The notes beneath the pieces are model-generated. The model worked only from the letters and a program-made list of their open reading frames with translations. It did not search any database and was not told the origin of the DNA. A stretch of DNA of 64,000 bases, from positions 1 to 64,000 of the forward strand of contig NZ_CAKUIH010000007.1 in assembly GCF_934660935.1 (NCBI RefSeq), read 5' to 3'. Below, piece by piece: positions 16,327-26,267 of this stretch (positions within the stretch are counted from its first letter, which is position 1; every line of letters starts with the position of its first letter). The DNA comes from an uncultured Parolsenella sp. Lineage in GTDB: Bacteria; Actinomycetota; Coriobacteriia; Coriobacteriales; Atopobiaceae. A program made the translations under genes and the position numbers.

Positions 16327-16998
16327 CTACTGCTTGCCGTCGATGATCGGCCAGGCGAGCATGAGGTTCCGCTCGTCGATCGAGTGGGGAGCAGCGGCGC
16401 GCGTCTTGGGCTTGGCGCAGAAGGCGATGCCGGTGCCGGCCTCGAGAATCATCGGGATATCGTTGGCACCGTCGCCCATGGCGACGGTTTGTTCGCGAGA
16501 AAGCCCCAGCTCGTCGGCCCACTCATGCAGCGCTCGAACCTTACTCTCCTTAGTGACGACCTCAGAGATCACCTTGCCGGTGAGATGCCCATCCACGACC
16601 TCGAGCTGGTTCGCGAGGCAGTAGTCAATGCCTGCCGCGGCAACGATTTTGTCCGCGACCTGATGGAAACCGCCTGAAACCACGCCGACCTTCCAGCCAC
16701 GACGGTGGGCCTCCTCGACGAGCTCGAGCGCGCCGGGAGTAAACGTCACGCGAGCGAAGGTGCGATCGAAGACGCTTTCATCGAGACCGGTTAGGAGCCC
16801 GACGCGCTCTGCGAGAGCCTCGCGGAAGTCGAGCTCGCCGCGCATAGCGCGCTCGGTGATCTGGGCGACGCGGTCGCCGACGCCCGCCTCCTCGCCGAGA
16901 AGGTCGATGACCTCTTCGTTGATGAGCGTGGAGTCGATATCCATGACGATGAGGCCGCGGGCGGCGGTGTTCGTTTCGGACGTTGCCATCTCTGCCAT
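16327..16998 (-). CDS. serB: Phosphoserine phosphatase SerB
   Basis: 223 residues, HAD subclass I. Motif I is V-M-D-I-D-S-T-L-I near residue 19. Motif II is V-V-S-G-G-F, followed by Lys in T-K-E-S-K, and motif IV is M-G-D-G-A-N-D. It catalyses the last step of serine synthesis. The E-E-V-I-D-L-L stretch after motif I is characteristic of SerB. The start at 16998 is chosen over an upstream ATG at 17022 because GGAGGAG lies 6 nt before it. It lacks the N-terminal ACT domain found in mycobacterial SerB2. Confidence 0.92.
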   Translation of the reverse strand: MAEMATSETNTAARGLIVMDIDSTLINEEVIDLLGEEAGVGDRVAQITERAMRGELDFREALAERVGLLTGLDESVFDRTFARVTFTPGALELVEEAHRRGWKVGVVSGGFHQVADKIVAAAGIDYCLANQLEVVDGHLTGKVISEVVTKESKVRALHEWADELGLSREQTVAMGDGANDIPMILEAGTGIAFCAKPKTRAAAPHSIDERNLMLAWPIIDGKQ

Positions 16999-17820
16999 GG
17001 TTTCTCCTCCGTCTGCCGCCATGTTAGGGCGGTGCTTTTGCGCATGGTGTTCGTTGACGCTCGCTTTGGCAACTCGCCGCGTTGTCGCTTGTTGTGCCGA
17101 AGCTTGCCGTTAATTGCATTGTCCGCGTATTTCGATGCGTTTTTGACGCCATTCGATTCAATTTACCTTGTGGAAAAGGAAAACAACGGACGTAGCTGCC
17201 GCGTTTGGGAGATTCTTCGCCGCTTTTGCGGGCCTTATCGTCCCTTTCGAGAAGGGTAAGGAACAATAGGGTGCGAAATTCTATAGCGAATTAGATGCCA
17301 AGCGGATAGCGCGAATCAGCCGCAGCTAATTGTCGCAGGTAGATTGCGTGACCCTTATTTAGCTAATCGGCTGTATCTCATTTGGCTATAGAAAATCGTG
17401 TCCTCTATTTTGCATTCAGGTCCAAAAGGCTTGGATGATAGCTTTTGCGCTGATCGGAAGTGATTCCGCATCACGATTGAGCCTGGGCGAGGGAGCCATC
17501 GCGTTTAACGCCCTGATTATTCGACTCGAGTCATGTCTAGCTGCGCTTGCCCTGTCCTTGTATGGATTGCCATGACGAACCATGTCTGTCTATACGCTAA
17601 TAATTTCGCCGTTCTCCGCCTTAACCACGCGAAGTCGCGTTATGCTCACACGCGCGCTACGCATCGCTCATGCGGCTGTCGCACGTTGCTAACGCTTGCG
17701 TCTCGCGCTGCTCACATTTGGGTGACGCGCGAGAAGCAAAAGGTTAATGACAGAGAAACAACGCCCCGTTAGAGTATTTCCGCGTCAGGGATCAGTTCTC
17801 AGAAGAGAAAGCGAGTCCAT
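16999..17820. other. Gene-free region (822 bp) between serB and glutamine synthetase
   Basis: An A/T-richer divergent promoter region. It holds the palindrome at 17279-17393. No reading frame has a convincing ribosome site and product. I looked for a glutamine riboswitch before glnN and did not find its conserved core. The 3' part carries the leader of the synthetase gene, with GAGAAAGCGAG shortly before the ATG. Confidence 0.65.
17279..17393. repeat. Large interrupted palindrome, copy D (inverted, diverged)
   Basis: TTCTATAGC (17279-17287) pairs with GCTATAGAA (17385-17393), and AA/TT pairs continue inward after one mismatch. On the minus strand CTACCTGC occupies 17342-17335. The palindrome axis is base 17336, the same G as in copies A, B and C. 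The equivalent 65-nt core (17368 down to 17304) begins GATTAG and ends CTATCC, so its ends are weakened compared with the other copies. Gaps from arm to core are 16 nt on both sides. Confidence 0.7.
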
Positions 17821-19908
17821 ATGGCTTCAAAGGTCACAGAGGAGTACGGCTCTCTAGTCTTCAGCGACTCCGTCATGCGTGATCGGCTGCCCAAGCCCAC
17901 GTACAAGGAGCTCTCGCGCGTTATCAAGGAGGGCAAGGCGCTCAACCTCGACATCGCCAACGAGGTGGCCCACGCTATGAAGGAGTGGGCGCTCGAGAAG
18001 GGTGCCACGCATTACACGCACTGGTTCCAGCCGCTCACGGGCATCACGTCCGAGAAGCACGACGCCTTCATGGAGCCCACGGGCGACGGTCGCGCCTTCG
18101 AGACCTTCTCTGGCAAGGCGCTCATCCAGGGCGAGCCTGACGCCTCGAGCTTCCCCTCCGGCGGCCTTCGCGCCACCTTCGAGGCCCGTGGCTACACCGC
18201 CTGGGACCCGACTTCCCCCGCTTTCATCAAGGACGAGGTCCTCTGCATCCCCACCGCGTTCATTTCCTACACCGGCGAGGCGCTCGACAAGAAGACCCCG
18301 CTGCTTCGTTCCACTGTTGCCCTCGACGCCCAGGCCAAGCGCGTCCTGAAGCTCTTTGGCAAGGACGTTAAGTCTGTCTCCACCACCGTTGGCCCGGAGC
18401 AGGAGTACTTCCTCATCAAGGAGGAGGACTACGCCGCCCGTCCTGACCTCATCATGTGCGGCCGCACGCTCTTTGGCTGCGAGCCGGTCAAGGGCCAGGA
18501 GCTCGAGGAGCACTACTTCGGCGCTATCCGCCCGACGGTCAACGAGTTCATGAAGGAGCTCGATGACGAGCTCTGGAAGCTCGCCGTTCCGGCTAAGACC
18601 AAGCACAACGAGGTTGCCCCGTGCCAGCACGAGCTCGCCCCGATCTTCGAGTCCGGCTCCAAGGCGATCGACCACAACCTTCTCACGATGGAGAAGATGA
18701 AGATCATCGCCTCCCACCACGGTCTCGTTTGCCTGCAGCACGAGAAGCCGTTCGACTACGTCAACGGCTCTGGCAAGCACAACAACTGGTCGATCTCCGC
18801 TGATGGCAAGAACCTGCTCGACCCGTCCGACACCCCTGAGGAGAACCTGCAGTTCCTCGTCTTCCTCAGCAGCGTGATCGCCGCCGTCGATGATCACCAG
18901 GACCTCATGCGCGCGAGCGTTGCCTCCGCTGGTAACGACCACCGTCTGGGCGCCAACGAGGCTCCCCCCGCGATCGTCTCCATCTTCCTGGGCGATGACC
19001 TTGCCGCCGTCGTGGACGCGCTGATTAACGACAAGCCGTACACGAGCCACCCGCGCGAGAAGATGGACCTCGGCGTCCCGCAGCTCGCTGACCTCACGAA
19101 GGACAGCACGGATCGCAACCGCACCTCTCCGTTCGCCTTCACTGGCAACAAGTTCGAGTTCCGTATGTGCGGCTCCCAGCAGAACCTGTCTGACCCGAAC
19201 ATGGTCCTCAACACCGCTGTTGCCGAGAAGCTCGACAAGTTCGCCACCGACATGGCTGACGTCGCCGAGGACGACTTCCTCCCCGAGGCTCTCGCCTGGG
19301 TTAAGAAGACCCTGACCGATCACCAGCGCATCATCTTCAACGGCAACGGCTACTCCGACGAGTGGCCCGTCGAGGCCGAGAAGCGTGGCCTGCTCAACAT
19401 GCGCACTACGCCGGACGCCCTGCCGTGCATCGTTGACGAGAAGAACGTCGAGCTGTTCGAGAAGTATCACGTCGCCAACGCCGATGAGATGAAGGCCCGC
19501 TACATCTCCAAGGCCGAGCAGTACGCCAAGCTCCTCAACATCGAGGCCAACACGATGGTGTACATGGTCAAGCACATGTACCTGCCGGCGCTGTACGACT
19601 ACTCTGGTGACATCGCCTCCACCGTTGCCACCAAGGCTGAGCTGGGCATCGCCGCCAAGGCGGAGAAGACCCTCGTCCAGTCGCTTACCGACAGCATCGA
19701 TAACATCACCGAGCTCGTCGCTGACCTCGAGAAGAAGAATGCCGAGGCCCAGGCTCTCGAGTGCCCGACCAAGCAGGACGAGGCCATTCGCGACACCGTC
19801 ATCCCGGCCATGGACGCGCTGCGTGCCGCCGTCGACGCGATGGAGAAGGTCTGCGGTCACGACTACTGGCCCGTCCCGAGCTACAACAGGATTCTGTTCT
19901 ACGTGTAG
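17821..19908 (+). CDS. glnN: Glutamine synthetase type III
   Basis: 695 residues, the length of GSIII (GlnN), which is much longer than the 440-470 residues of GSI. It forms glutamine from glutamate, ammonia and ATP. Visible elements include [11 protein letters not shown] near residue 194, [12 protein letters not shown] with metal-binding Glu, G-S-G-K-H-N-N-W-S near 317, [10 protein letters not shown] near 380 and a GSIII-type helical C-terminus. Codon use is strongly biased to C-ending codons, which suggests high expression. It stands alone with a long leader and a strong terminator. Confidence 0.93.
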   Translation: MASKVTEEYGSLVFSDSVMRDRLPKPTYKELSRVIKEGKALNLDIANEVAHAMKEWALEKGATHYTHWFQPLTGITSEKHDAFMEPTGDGRAFETFSGKALIQGEPDASSFPSGGLRATFEARGYTAWDPTSPAFIKDEVLCIPTAFISYTGEALDKKTPLLRSTVALDAQAKRVLKLFGKDVKSVSTTVGPEQEYFLIKEEDYAARPDLIMCGRTLFGCEPVKGQELEEHYFGAIRPTVNEFMKELDDELWKLAVPAKTKHNEVAPCQHELAPIFESGSKAIDHNLLTMEKMKIIASHHGLVCLQHEKPFDYVNGSGKHNNWSISADGKNLLDPSDTPEENLQFLVFLSSVIAAVDDHQDLMRASVASAGNDHRLGANEAPPAIVSIFLGDDLAAVVDALINDKPYTSHPREKMDLGVPQLADLTKDSTDRNRTSPFAFTGNKFEFRMCGSQQNLSDPNMVLNTAVAEKLDKFATDMADVAEDDFLPEALAWVKKTLTDHQRIIFNGNGYSDEWPVEAEKRGLLNMRTTPDALPCIVDEKNVELFEKYHVANADEMKARYISKAEQYAKLLNIEANTMVYMVKHMYLPALYDYSGDIASTVATKAELGIAAKAEKTLVQSLTDSIDNITELVADLEKKNAEAQALECPTKQDEAIRDTVIPAMDALRAAVDAMEKVCGHDYWPVPSYNRILFYV

Positions 19909-19940
19909 TTTCACGGTTGTCTTTAGACGCTGAGCTGCTG

Positions 19941-19972
19941 GCGGCCCCGCTTCTGGCGGGGCCGCTTTTTTA
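19941..19972 (+). terminator. Rho-independent terminator of glnN
   Basis: GCGGCCCCGC (19941-19950) pairs perfectly with GCGGGGCCGC (19956-19965) around TTCTG, followed by TTTTTTATT. This is a textbook terminator 32 bp after the glnN stop. Confidence 0.95.
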
Positions 19973-20081
19973 TTGCGCGTGGGCCTGGTAGGCTCCGTGT
20001 GCGTCAAGTCGATGTCCGGGATAGCTGCTAGGATGGGTTGAGCAAACGTCGCATGATCATGTGCGTTCAAGGAGGAACAAC

Positions 20082-21713
20082 ATGCCTCGCTTCAAATATC
20101 CTGAGTCGGATGGTGGCCAGCGTCATTCCGCTTCGAGTGGTTCGGGCTCGCATTTCAAGAACCGGTCTTCTGCGGAGCGTCAGCCTGCCGTTCGGTCGGA
20201 TTCCCACGGGGACGCTCCGGCGAATCCCTATGCCGTCGGCCATGCCGCGTCGCCTAACGCCACAGGTCGCGCCGTGGCTCCCATCCCCGCCGACCAGACG
20301 CAGCGTGCGCCCCAGGCTGGCGCCTACGTTCCGCCGGCGACCAACCCCTATGCCGCGGGTGACCCGTATGCCTCGCCCTACCAGGCGTCATACGAGGACA
20401 ATCCCTATGCTTCCGGCCCCTCCACGGGCGCGGTCGAGATGGGTCATGAGCAGGTGGGATCGCGCTCCCGTGGCGGACGTCGCCACAAGAACACCGCCGG
20501 CCAGGGCGTTCCGGGCGCCCCACGTAAGCGCCGTCGCCGTGTGCCGGCGATCATCGTCGTCCTTCTCGTCCTTGCCGTTCTTGGCGGAGGCGGGACCTAT
20601 CTCTACTTCAACCCGCCTATCTATCGCGTCAACGTCAACGGCACTGATCGCATGGTGCGTGCTGGCTCCACGCTTCAGGACGTCGTCGGCGAGGGCTTTG
20701 CCTCGCCCGTGGCCGGTGACCTTATCGCTGTTGATGGCTCCGTCTGCAAGGAGGGTGGCGGTGACCCCTTCGAGGCAACCGTCAATGGCGCGGAGACCTC
20801 GGATCCCGCGACGGTGGTCCCGCGTCATGCCGTCGTCCAGATCAATGACGGCAACGACACTGACGAGGAGTGCACTGAGACCACGGAGACCCTCCCTCAT
20901 GGAGAGGGTGGCGAGGACATGAGCTCGTTTAACCTGTATTGGGCGGGCTCGATGCATGTGTACTCGAACGGCGAGGACGGCGAGCAGGTAACGAGGACCG
21001 GTAACGTCTCTGGTATCTCGGTCACCGAGGTCACGAAGCAACCCGTTGACGCCGGCTACCACGTTTACACGACGAACACCAATGGCGACAAGGTCATCGC
21101 GCTGACGTTTGATGATGGTCCCTGGCCCGGCACCACCTCGGAGATTCTCGACGTTCTCAAGGAGAATGACGCGCACGCCACGTTCTTCGAGATTGGTAAC
21201 CAGGTCGCGGAAAACGCGGACGTCGTGAAGCGCATTCATGACGAGGGAAATCAGATCGCCACGCACACGTGGGATCACGCGAGCGGCTCGGGTGGTGGCG
21301 TTGACCTTACGAAGATGAGCACTGACGAGCAGATTCAGGAAGTCGACAAGGGCTTCCAGGCTATCGAAGACGTGCTTGGGACCTCGGTCACGCGCGTCAT
21401 GCGCGCGCCGGGCGGCAACTATCACGCCACAAGCAACGGCAACATCATCACTAACCTCGCCGATCACGTCACGGCCGAGATTGGCTGGAATGTCGATACG
21501 GAGGACTGGCGTCGTCCGGGTGCTCAGGCCATTGCGGACAGGATCATGTCCGCTCAGCCCGGAGACGTCGTTCTCATGCACGACGGCGGCGGCGATCGAT
21601 CGCAGACCGTCGAGGCGCTCAAGATTGCACTTCCGCAGCTCAAGGCTCAGGGATATCGCTTCGTCACCATCGACGAGCTTATGAGCTCGTATGGCATGCC
21701 GAGCAACGACTAA
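20082..21713 (+). CDS. Membrane-anchored polysaccharide deacetylase (NodB homology)
   Basis: 543 residues. Residues 1-150 are a cytoplasmic, Pro/Ser/Ala-rich region with repeated N-P-Y-A elements and a basic end. One membrane helix follows (about 155-178), then a 160-residue extracellular segment, then a NodB domain from about 345. That domain shows A-L-T-F-D-D-G-P (catalytic and metal Asp), H-T-W-D-H (metal His pair), R-A-P-G-G, D-T-E-D-W and L-M-H-D-G-G. It probably deacetylates cell-wall peptidoglycan or another envelope glycan. Start fixed by AAGGAGG 6 nt upstream. Confidence 0.88.
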   Translation: MPRFKYPESDGGQRHSASSGSGSHFKNRSSAERQPAVRSDSHGDAPANPYAVGHAASPNATGRAVAPIPADQTQRAPQAGAYVPPATNPYAAGDPYASPYQASYEDNPYASGPSTGAVEMGHEQVGSRSRGGRRHKNTAGQGVPGAPRKRRRRVPAIIVVLLVLAVLGGGGTYLYFNPPIYRVNVNGTDRMVRAGSTLQDVVGEGFASPVAGDLIAVDGSVCKEGGGDPFEATVNGAETSDPATVVPRHAVVQINDGNDTDEECTETTETLPHGEGGEDMSSFNLYWAGSMHVYSNGEDGEQVTRTGNVSGISVTEVTKQPVDAGYHVYTTNTNGDKVIALTFDDGPWPGTTSEILDVLKENDAHATFFEIGNQVAENADVVKRIHDEGNQIATHTWDHASGSGGGVDLTKMSTDEQIQEVDKGFQAIEDVLGTSVTRVMRAPGGNYHATSNGNIITNLADHVTAEIGWNVDTEDWRRPGAQAIADRIMSAQPGDVVLMHDGGGDRSQTVEALKIALPQLKAQGYRFVTIDELMSSYGMPSND

Positions 21714-21732
21714 CGCTTACGGTTGACCATCG

Positions 21733-21760
21733 CGGGCCCCAGGTATGTGGGGCCCGTTTT
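21733..21760 (+). terminator. Rho-independent terminator after the deacetylase
   Basis: CGGGCCCCA (21733-21741) pairs with TGGGGCCCG (21748-21756), followed by TTTT. It separates the deacetylase from nth, whose start is only 17 nt downstream. Confidence 0.88.
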
Positions 21761-21776
21761 GTCTAGGGGAGGGTTT

Positions 21777-22439
21777 ATGCCGCGCGAGACGAACGCCGCC
21801 AAGCGGGCGCGCGCAATCGAGTTCTGCGACCGTCTGGGGGAGATGTACGGGCCCGTCGAGTGCTTCCTCGACCACGGGAGCCCCTATCGCCTCGTCATAT
21901 CCGTGCTGCTCTCCGCCCAGACGACGGACGCACAGGTCAACAAGGTGACGCCGGAGCTGTTTCGTCGCTGGCCTTCGCCCGAGGCCCTTGCTGCCGCCTC
22001 GCCGGAGGAGGTTGCCGAGGTCATCCGCAGCCTGGGCTTCTACAAGAGCAAGGCGAGGCACGCCGTCGAGGCCGCGCAGATGATCGTGAGCGACTATGGC
22101 GGGGAGGTGCCGCACACGATGGCCGAGCTCACGCGCCTGCCGGGCGTGGGGCGCAAGACCGCCAACATTGTGCTCAACGTGAGCTTCGACATCGTCGAGG
22201 GAATCGCGGTGGACACGCACGTGAACCGCATCGCGCACAGGCTAGCCCTGAGTCCCAAGACGCACGAGAAGGAACCGCTCAAGACCGAGCAAGACCTGCT
22301 CAAGCTGCTCCCTCGCGAATACTGGCGCGATGTCAACCACCAGTGGATTCGCTTTGGACGCGAGGTTTGTAGTGCGAAGACCCCGCGTTGCGGCGAGTGC
22401 CCCATGGCGGACATCTGCCCGAGCGTTGGGAAGTGCTAG
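21777..22439 (+). CDS. nth: Endonuclease III (DNA glycosylase/AP lyase)
   Basis: 220 residues. It removes oxidised pyrimidines from DNA. The helix-hairpin-helix reads L-P-G-V-G-R-K-T-A-N with the catalytic Lys, and the catalytic Asp lies in V-D-T-H-V. The C-terminal 4Fe-4S loop has the exact C-X6-C-X2-C-X5-C spacing. The ATG at 21777 follows AGGGGAGG; the frame is open further upstream, but that part overlaps the terminator hairpin. Confidence 0.95.
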   Translation: MPRETNAAKRARAIEFCDRLGEMYGPVECFLDHGSPYRLVISVLLSAQTTDAQVNKVTPELFRRWPSPEALAAASPEEVAEVIRSLGFYKSKARHAVEAAQMIVSDYGGEVPHTMAELTRLPGVGRKTANIVLNVSFDIVEGIAVDTHVNRIAHRLALSPKTHEKEPLKTEQDLLKLLPREYWRDVNHQWIRFGREVCSAKTPRCGECPMADICPSVGKC

Positions 22440-22598
22440 CCGTCTCGAACGCGTGACGTGCGGATCACGCCGGGCCGCGGGGTGCTAGCAGTTCGGGCTC
22501 GGGCGCGTCGGGTTGATGTGGCTCGGGTGTCGAATCGTCCGCGCGTCAGGGTTCCCACGTACAATGGACGGCGGACAACACGAGTGAGGGAGACGCCG

Positions 22599-25466
22599 AT
22601 GACGACTGAGAACATGGCCGAGAAGAACGTGGCAGCTGCATCTGTGCCTGAGGGCACCGAGTTCGCCGTACCCGCGCCTGAATCTGCCGAGGCCGACGCC
22701 GCGCCCGACGCCGTGATGGACGCTGCTGCCGACCCTGCCGCCGCCGAGGCCGCCGCACCCGCGCCTGAATCCGCCGCGCCCGACGCCTCCGAGCGTCGCG
22801 TCATCGCCGTTATCGATGGCAATTCGCTTATGCACCGCGCGTTCCACGCCATCCCGCCCACGATGACCGCGCCCGACGGCCGACCCACCAACGCCATCTT
22901 CGGCTTCGTGTCGATGTTCGTGAAGCTCGTCGAGAGCTTCCGTCCCAACGGCGTGATCTGCGCGTTTGACAAGGGCAAGCCGCGTGTGCGCATGGAGATG
23001 CTCCCGCAGTACAAGGCTCAACGTCCGCCGATGGATCCGGTCCTGCACGAGCAGTTCCCCATGGTCAAGAATCTGTTGCGCTCGATGGACGTTCCCGTGG
23101 CGGAGCTCGAGGGCTGGGAGGGCGATGACATCCTCGGCACGCTCGCTCGCCGTGGCGAGGCTGCCGGCTATGACATGTACCTTGTCACGGGAGACCGCGA
23201 CATGTACCAGCTGGTCACGGAACACGTGAACGTCGTCTCCACGCGCAAGGGTGTTTCAGACGTGAACATCATGACGCCGGAGAGCGTCGATGATCTCTAC
23301 CACGGCATTACCCCGGAGCTCGTTCCGGATTTCTACGGCCTCAAGGGCGATACCTCGGACAACATTCCCGGCGTGCCGGGTATCGGCCCCAAGAAGGCAA
23401 GTGCGCTCATCTGTCAGTACGGCAATCTGGACGAGGTCATCGCCCATGCGGACGAGATCAAGGGCAAGATGGGCGAGAACCTCCGCGCGCACATCGACGA
23501 CGCCCTGCTCAGCCGTAAGGTCGCGACCATTCGTACAGATGCGCCTATCGAACTCGACCTGTCTGCGGCGAAGTTCCCCACGTTTGACGTCGAGACGGTC
23601 CGTGCCGCCATGGGCGAGCTGGGCTTTACGGGTATGACGAGTCGCGTCCTTGCCCTCGCAACGGCGGAGGCCGACGCCGCAGCAGCGGCGAAGCCCGCGT
23701 TCGAGCTGCCGAAGGTCCTCTCGGGCTCCACGCTCGAGGAAGCGCTTCGCGACGCCGGTGAGGCGGGGGAGCGGGTCGGTCTCGCCCTCGACGAGGCCCC
23801 GGCGCAGACGACGCTGTTCGACCCCGCACCTGAGCTTGTGGTTTGGGCGAGCTGCGAGGCTGGCATGGGCAAGCTCGAGGGCAACGCGGCTTCCGCGCTG
23901 CTCGTCCGCGCGCTCGAGGGTTGGCGCGTCGCTTCGGGCGACGTGAAGGCCCTCATGCACGCCGTCTACCCGAGCGATTCCTCGGTTGCGCCGGCGGTGG
24001 ACGAGGATGGCCGCTCCTTCGATCCCGCCCTTTGCAACCCGGCCAACCTCTTCGACACGGGCGTGGCCGCCTACCTCCTCGATTCCTCCAAGGGCTCGTA
24101 TCCCGTGGCGGAGGTGGCCGAGCGCTATCTCGAGGGAGAGCTGCCCGAGGCGACCGATGCCGTTCCCGCCTCCGCCATCGCGGCTACGGCGAGCCGCGCG
24201 CTCGTGCCCGTCCTGCGCGAGGCGCTTGAGCGTGACGGCTCCGCCCAGCTGATGGACCAGATGGAGATACCGCTCGTGGGTGTACTCGCGCGCATGGAGC
24301 GCATGGGCCTCGCCGTTGACCCCGAGGTCCTTGCCGCGCAATCACACGAACTGGGAGCGGACATCGAGGAGAGCCGCCAGAAGATCTTTGCCGCCGCCGG
24401 TCGCGAGTTCAACGTCGATAGTCCCATGCAACTCTCCGGCGTGCTTTTTGATGATCTGGGGCTGCCCACGGCGGGTCTCAAGAAGACCCAGCGTGGCTAC
24501 TACTCCACCAACGCCAAGGTGCTCGAGGACCTCGCCCGCACGAACGACGTGGTTGCCGAGGTGCTCGCTTACCGCGAGAAGGCCAAGATCAAGAGCACCT
24601 ATCTCGACGCTCTGCCCGAGCTCATTGCAGGTGACGGTCGCATTCACACCAGCCTCAACCAGACGGTTACGGCGACGGGCCGCCTTTCGAGCTCAAACCC
24701 CAACCTGCAGAACATCCCGACTCGTTCCGAGCTTGGGCATCGCGTGCGCACGGCCTTCAAGGTGGCTCCGGGTAGCGTGTTTCTCGCGTGCGATTACTCG
24801 CAGATCGAGCTGCGCCTGCTCGCGCATCTCTCCGGCGACGAGCATCTCATCGCGGCCTTCTGCGAGGGCGAGGACTTCCATGCCGAGACGGCCGCCCGTG
24901 TCTTTGGCGTGCCCGTGTCCGAGGTCACGCCCGTGATGCGCAGTCGCGCTAAGGCAGTGAACTTCGGCATCGTCTACGGACAACAGGCCTACGGCCTCTC
25001 CACGTCGCTTGGCATCTCGCGCGCGGAGGCGCAGGAGATGATCGACCGCTACTTTGCGGCTTATCCCGGCGTGCGCCGCTACCTTGACGAGACCGTCGCG
25101 CTTGCCAAACGCAATGTCTGGGCGTCCACGATGTATGGCCGCAAGCGTCACGTTCCGGACATCTTGGCGCGTAACGCCAACCTACGCAACTTTGGCGAGC
25201 GCACGGCGATGAATCACCCCATGCAGGGCACCGCGGCAGACATCATCAAGCTCGCGATGGTCGCGGTCGACGCACGCATGCGTGAGGAGGGGATGACGAG
25301 CAAGCTCGTCCTCCAGATTCACGACGAGCTTGACTTCGAGGTACCGGAGACCGAGCTCGAAGCCATGAGCGCGCTCGTCAAGGAGACCATGGAGGGCGTG
25401 GTGACGCTGAGCGTCCCGCTGGTGGCCGAGGTTTCCTACGGTGCGGATTGGGCGGCCGCAAAGTAG
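22599..25466 (+). CDS. polA: DNA polymerase I with inactive 3'-5' exonuclease domain
   Basis: 955 residues. The first 66 are an Ala/Pro/Glu tail absent from typical PolA. Residues 68-365 are the 5' nuclease (V-I-D-G-N-S-L, E-G-W-E-G-D-D, G-D-R-D-M-Y-Q, G-D-T-S-D-N-I-P-G-V-P-G-I-G). Residues about 370-560 match the 3'-5' exonuclease fold, but the D-x-E of motif I reads L-A-L-D-E-A-P and the other catalytic Asp positions are missing, so proofreading is probably absent. The polymerase domain follows: S-S-S-N-P-N-L-Q-N-I-P, D-Y-S-Q-I-E-L-R and Q-I-H-D-E-L. GAGGGAG precedes the ATG. Confidence 0.93.
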   Translation: MTTENMAEKNVAAASVPEGTEFAVPAPESAEADAAPDAVMDAAADPAAAEAAAPAPESAAPDASERRVIAVIDGNSLMHRAFHAIPPTMTAPDGRPTNAIFGFVSMFVKLVESFRPNGVICAFDKGKPRVRMEMLPQYKAQRPPMDPVLHEQFPMVKNLLRSMDVPVAELEGWEGDDILGTLARRGEAAGYDMYLVTGDRDMYQLVTEHVNVVSTRKGVSDVNIMTPESVDDLYHGITPELVPDFYGLKGDTSDNIPGVPGIGPKKASALICQYGNLDEVIAHADEIKGKMGENLRAHIDDALLSRKVATIRTDAPIELDLSAAKFPTFDVETVRAAMGELGFTGMTSRVLALATAEADAAAAAKPAFELPKVLSGSTLEEALRDAGEAGERVGLALDEAPAQTTLFDPAPELVVWASCEAGMGKLEGNAASALLVRALEGWRVASGDVKALMHAVYPSDSSVAPAVDEDGRSFDPALCNPANLFDTGVAAYLLDSSKGSYPVAEVAERYLEGELPEATDAVPASAIAATASRALVPVLREALERDGSAQLMDQMEIPLVGVLARMERMGLAVDPEVLAAQSHELGADIEESRQKIFAAAGREFNVDSPMQLSGVLFDDLGLPTAGLKKTQRGYYSTNAKVLEDLARTNDVVAEVLAYREKAKIKSTYLDALPELIAGDGRIHTSLNQTVTATGRLSSSNPNLQNIPTRSELGHRVRTAFKVAPGSVFLACDYSQIELRLLAHLSGDEHLIAAFCEGEDFHAETAARVFGVPVSEVTPVMRSRAKAVNFGIVYGQQAYGLSTSLGISRAEAQEMIDRYFAAYPGVRRYLDETVALAKRNVWASTMYGRKRHVPDILARNANLRNFGERTAMNHPMQGTAADIIKLAMVAVDARMREEGMTSKLVLQIHDELDFEVPETELEAMSALVKETMEGVVTLSVPLVAEVSYGADWAAAK

Positions 25467-25474
25467 TCGTGGTG

Positions 25475-25556
25475 CCCGGGTGGCGATAGCCGTCGCCGCC
25501 GCGAGGGGCGCGATTCCCGGGTGGCGACGGACGTTGCCGCCGCGAGGCACGCATGG
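25475..25556. repeat. 41-bp degenerate direct repeat, two copies
   Basis: Two units of 41 bp start at 25475 and 25516, each opening CCCGGGTGGCGA and containing GCCGCCGCGAGG. They fill most of the gap between polA and rnhA. Confidence 0.75.
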
Positions 25557-25597
25557 TGCCAGTCGGCGTATTCAGTCAACAAACGCGAGGGGAGCGT

Positions 25598-26080
25598 ATG
25601 AGGGTCGTTATCTATACGGATGGTTCTAGCAGGGGCAATCCTGGTCCTGGTGGCTATGGGGCGGTGCTGCGCTATACCGATCCGGCGGGCGTCCTTCATG
25701 AGCGCGAACTCTCGCAGGGCTATGCGCGCACCACGAACAACCGCATGGAGCTCATGGCTGCCATCGCTGCGCTCGAGGCGCTCAAGCGTCCGTGCGAGGT
25801 GGAGGTCCACAGCGACTCGCAATACGTCGTGAACGCGTTCAACCAGCATTGGGTCGATGGCTGGCAGCGCCGCGGATGGAAGAACGCCAAGAAGGAACCG
25901 GTGAAGAACCCGGACCTCTGGAAGCGCCTGATTGCGGCTGCCAAGCCCCATGACGTGCGCTGGGTATGGGTCCGCGGGCACGCGGGCGCCGAGCTCAACG
26001 AGCGCTGCGACCAGCTTGCCGTTGCCGCCGCAACCGCGCCTGCCGCCCAACTCCTCGAGGACGAGGGCTTCGAGGGGTAG
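25598..26080 (+). CDS. rnhA: Ribonuclease HI
   Basis: 160 residues. It degrades the RNA strand of RNA-DNA hybrids. The four catalytic acids are visible: Asp in Y-T-D-G-S (near 8), Glu in N-N-R-M-E-L (near 47), Asp in H-S-D-S-Q-Y (near 69) and the late Asp in N-E-R-C-D-Q-L-A (near 141), preceded by V-R-G-H-A-G. The basic [11 protein letters not shown] handle helps bind hybrids. GAGGGGAG precedes the start. Confidence 0.95.
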   Translation: MRVVIYTDGSSRGNPGPGGYGAVLRYTDPAGVLHERELSQGYARTTNNRMELMAAIAALEALKRPCEVEVHSDSQYVVNAFNQHWVDGWQRRGWKNAKKEPVKNPDLWKRLIAAAKPHDVRWVWVRGHAGAELNERCDQLAVAAATAPAAQLLEDEGFEG

Positions 26081-26267
26081 GGCTCTCGGGTTTGCCATGA
26101 CGCCGCTCACCCCGCTACGCTCGGCGGCGCGCCTGCTCGCGCGTTTCGTTCGCCGTGGCCACCCCATGCGCCAACAAGCATCCATATCCGCCACGACAGT
26201 CCTCGTCATGTCACAGAGGCGGGGTATAGTAGACCCTCGCAATTCGTACCAACCGCTGGAGGCACCC

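Noticed and set aside
17533..17772. A 79-codon open frame before glnN
   Set aside because: No ribosome site, odd Cys/His/Arg composition, and it occupies the leader of glnN.
17400..17820. Possible glutamine riboswitch ahead of glutamine synthetase
   Set aside because: I looked for the conserved core of the glutamine-binding RNA and did not find it.
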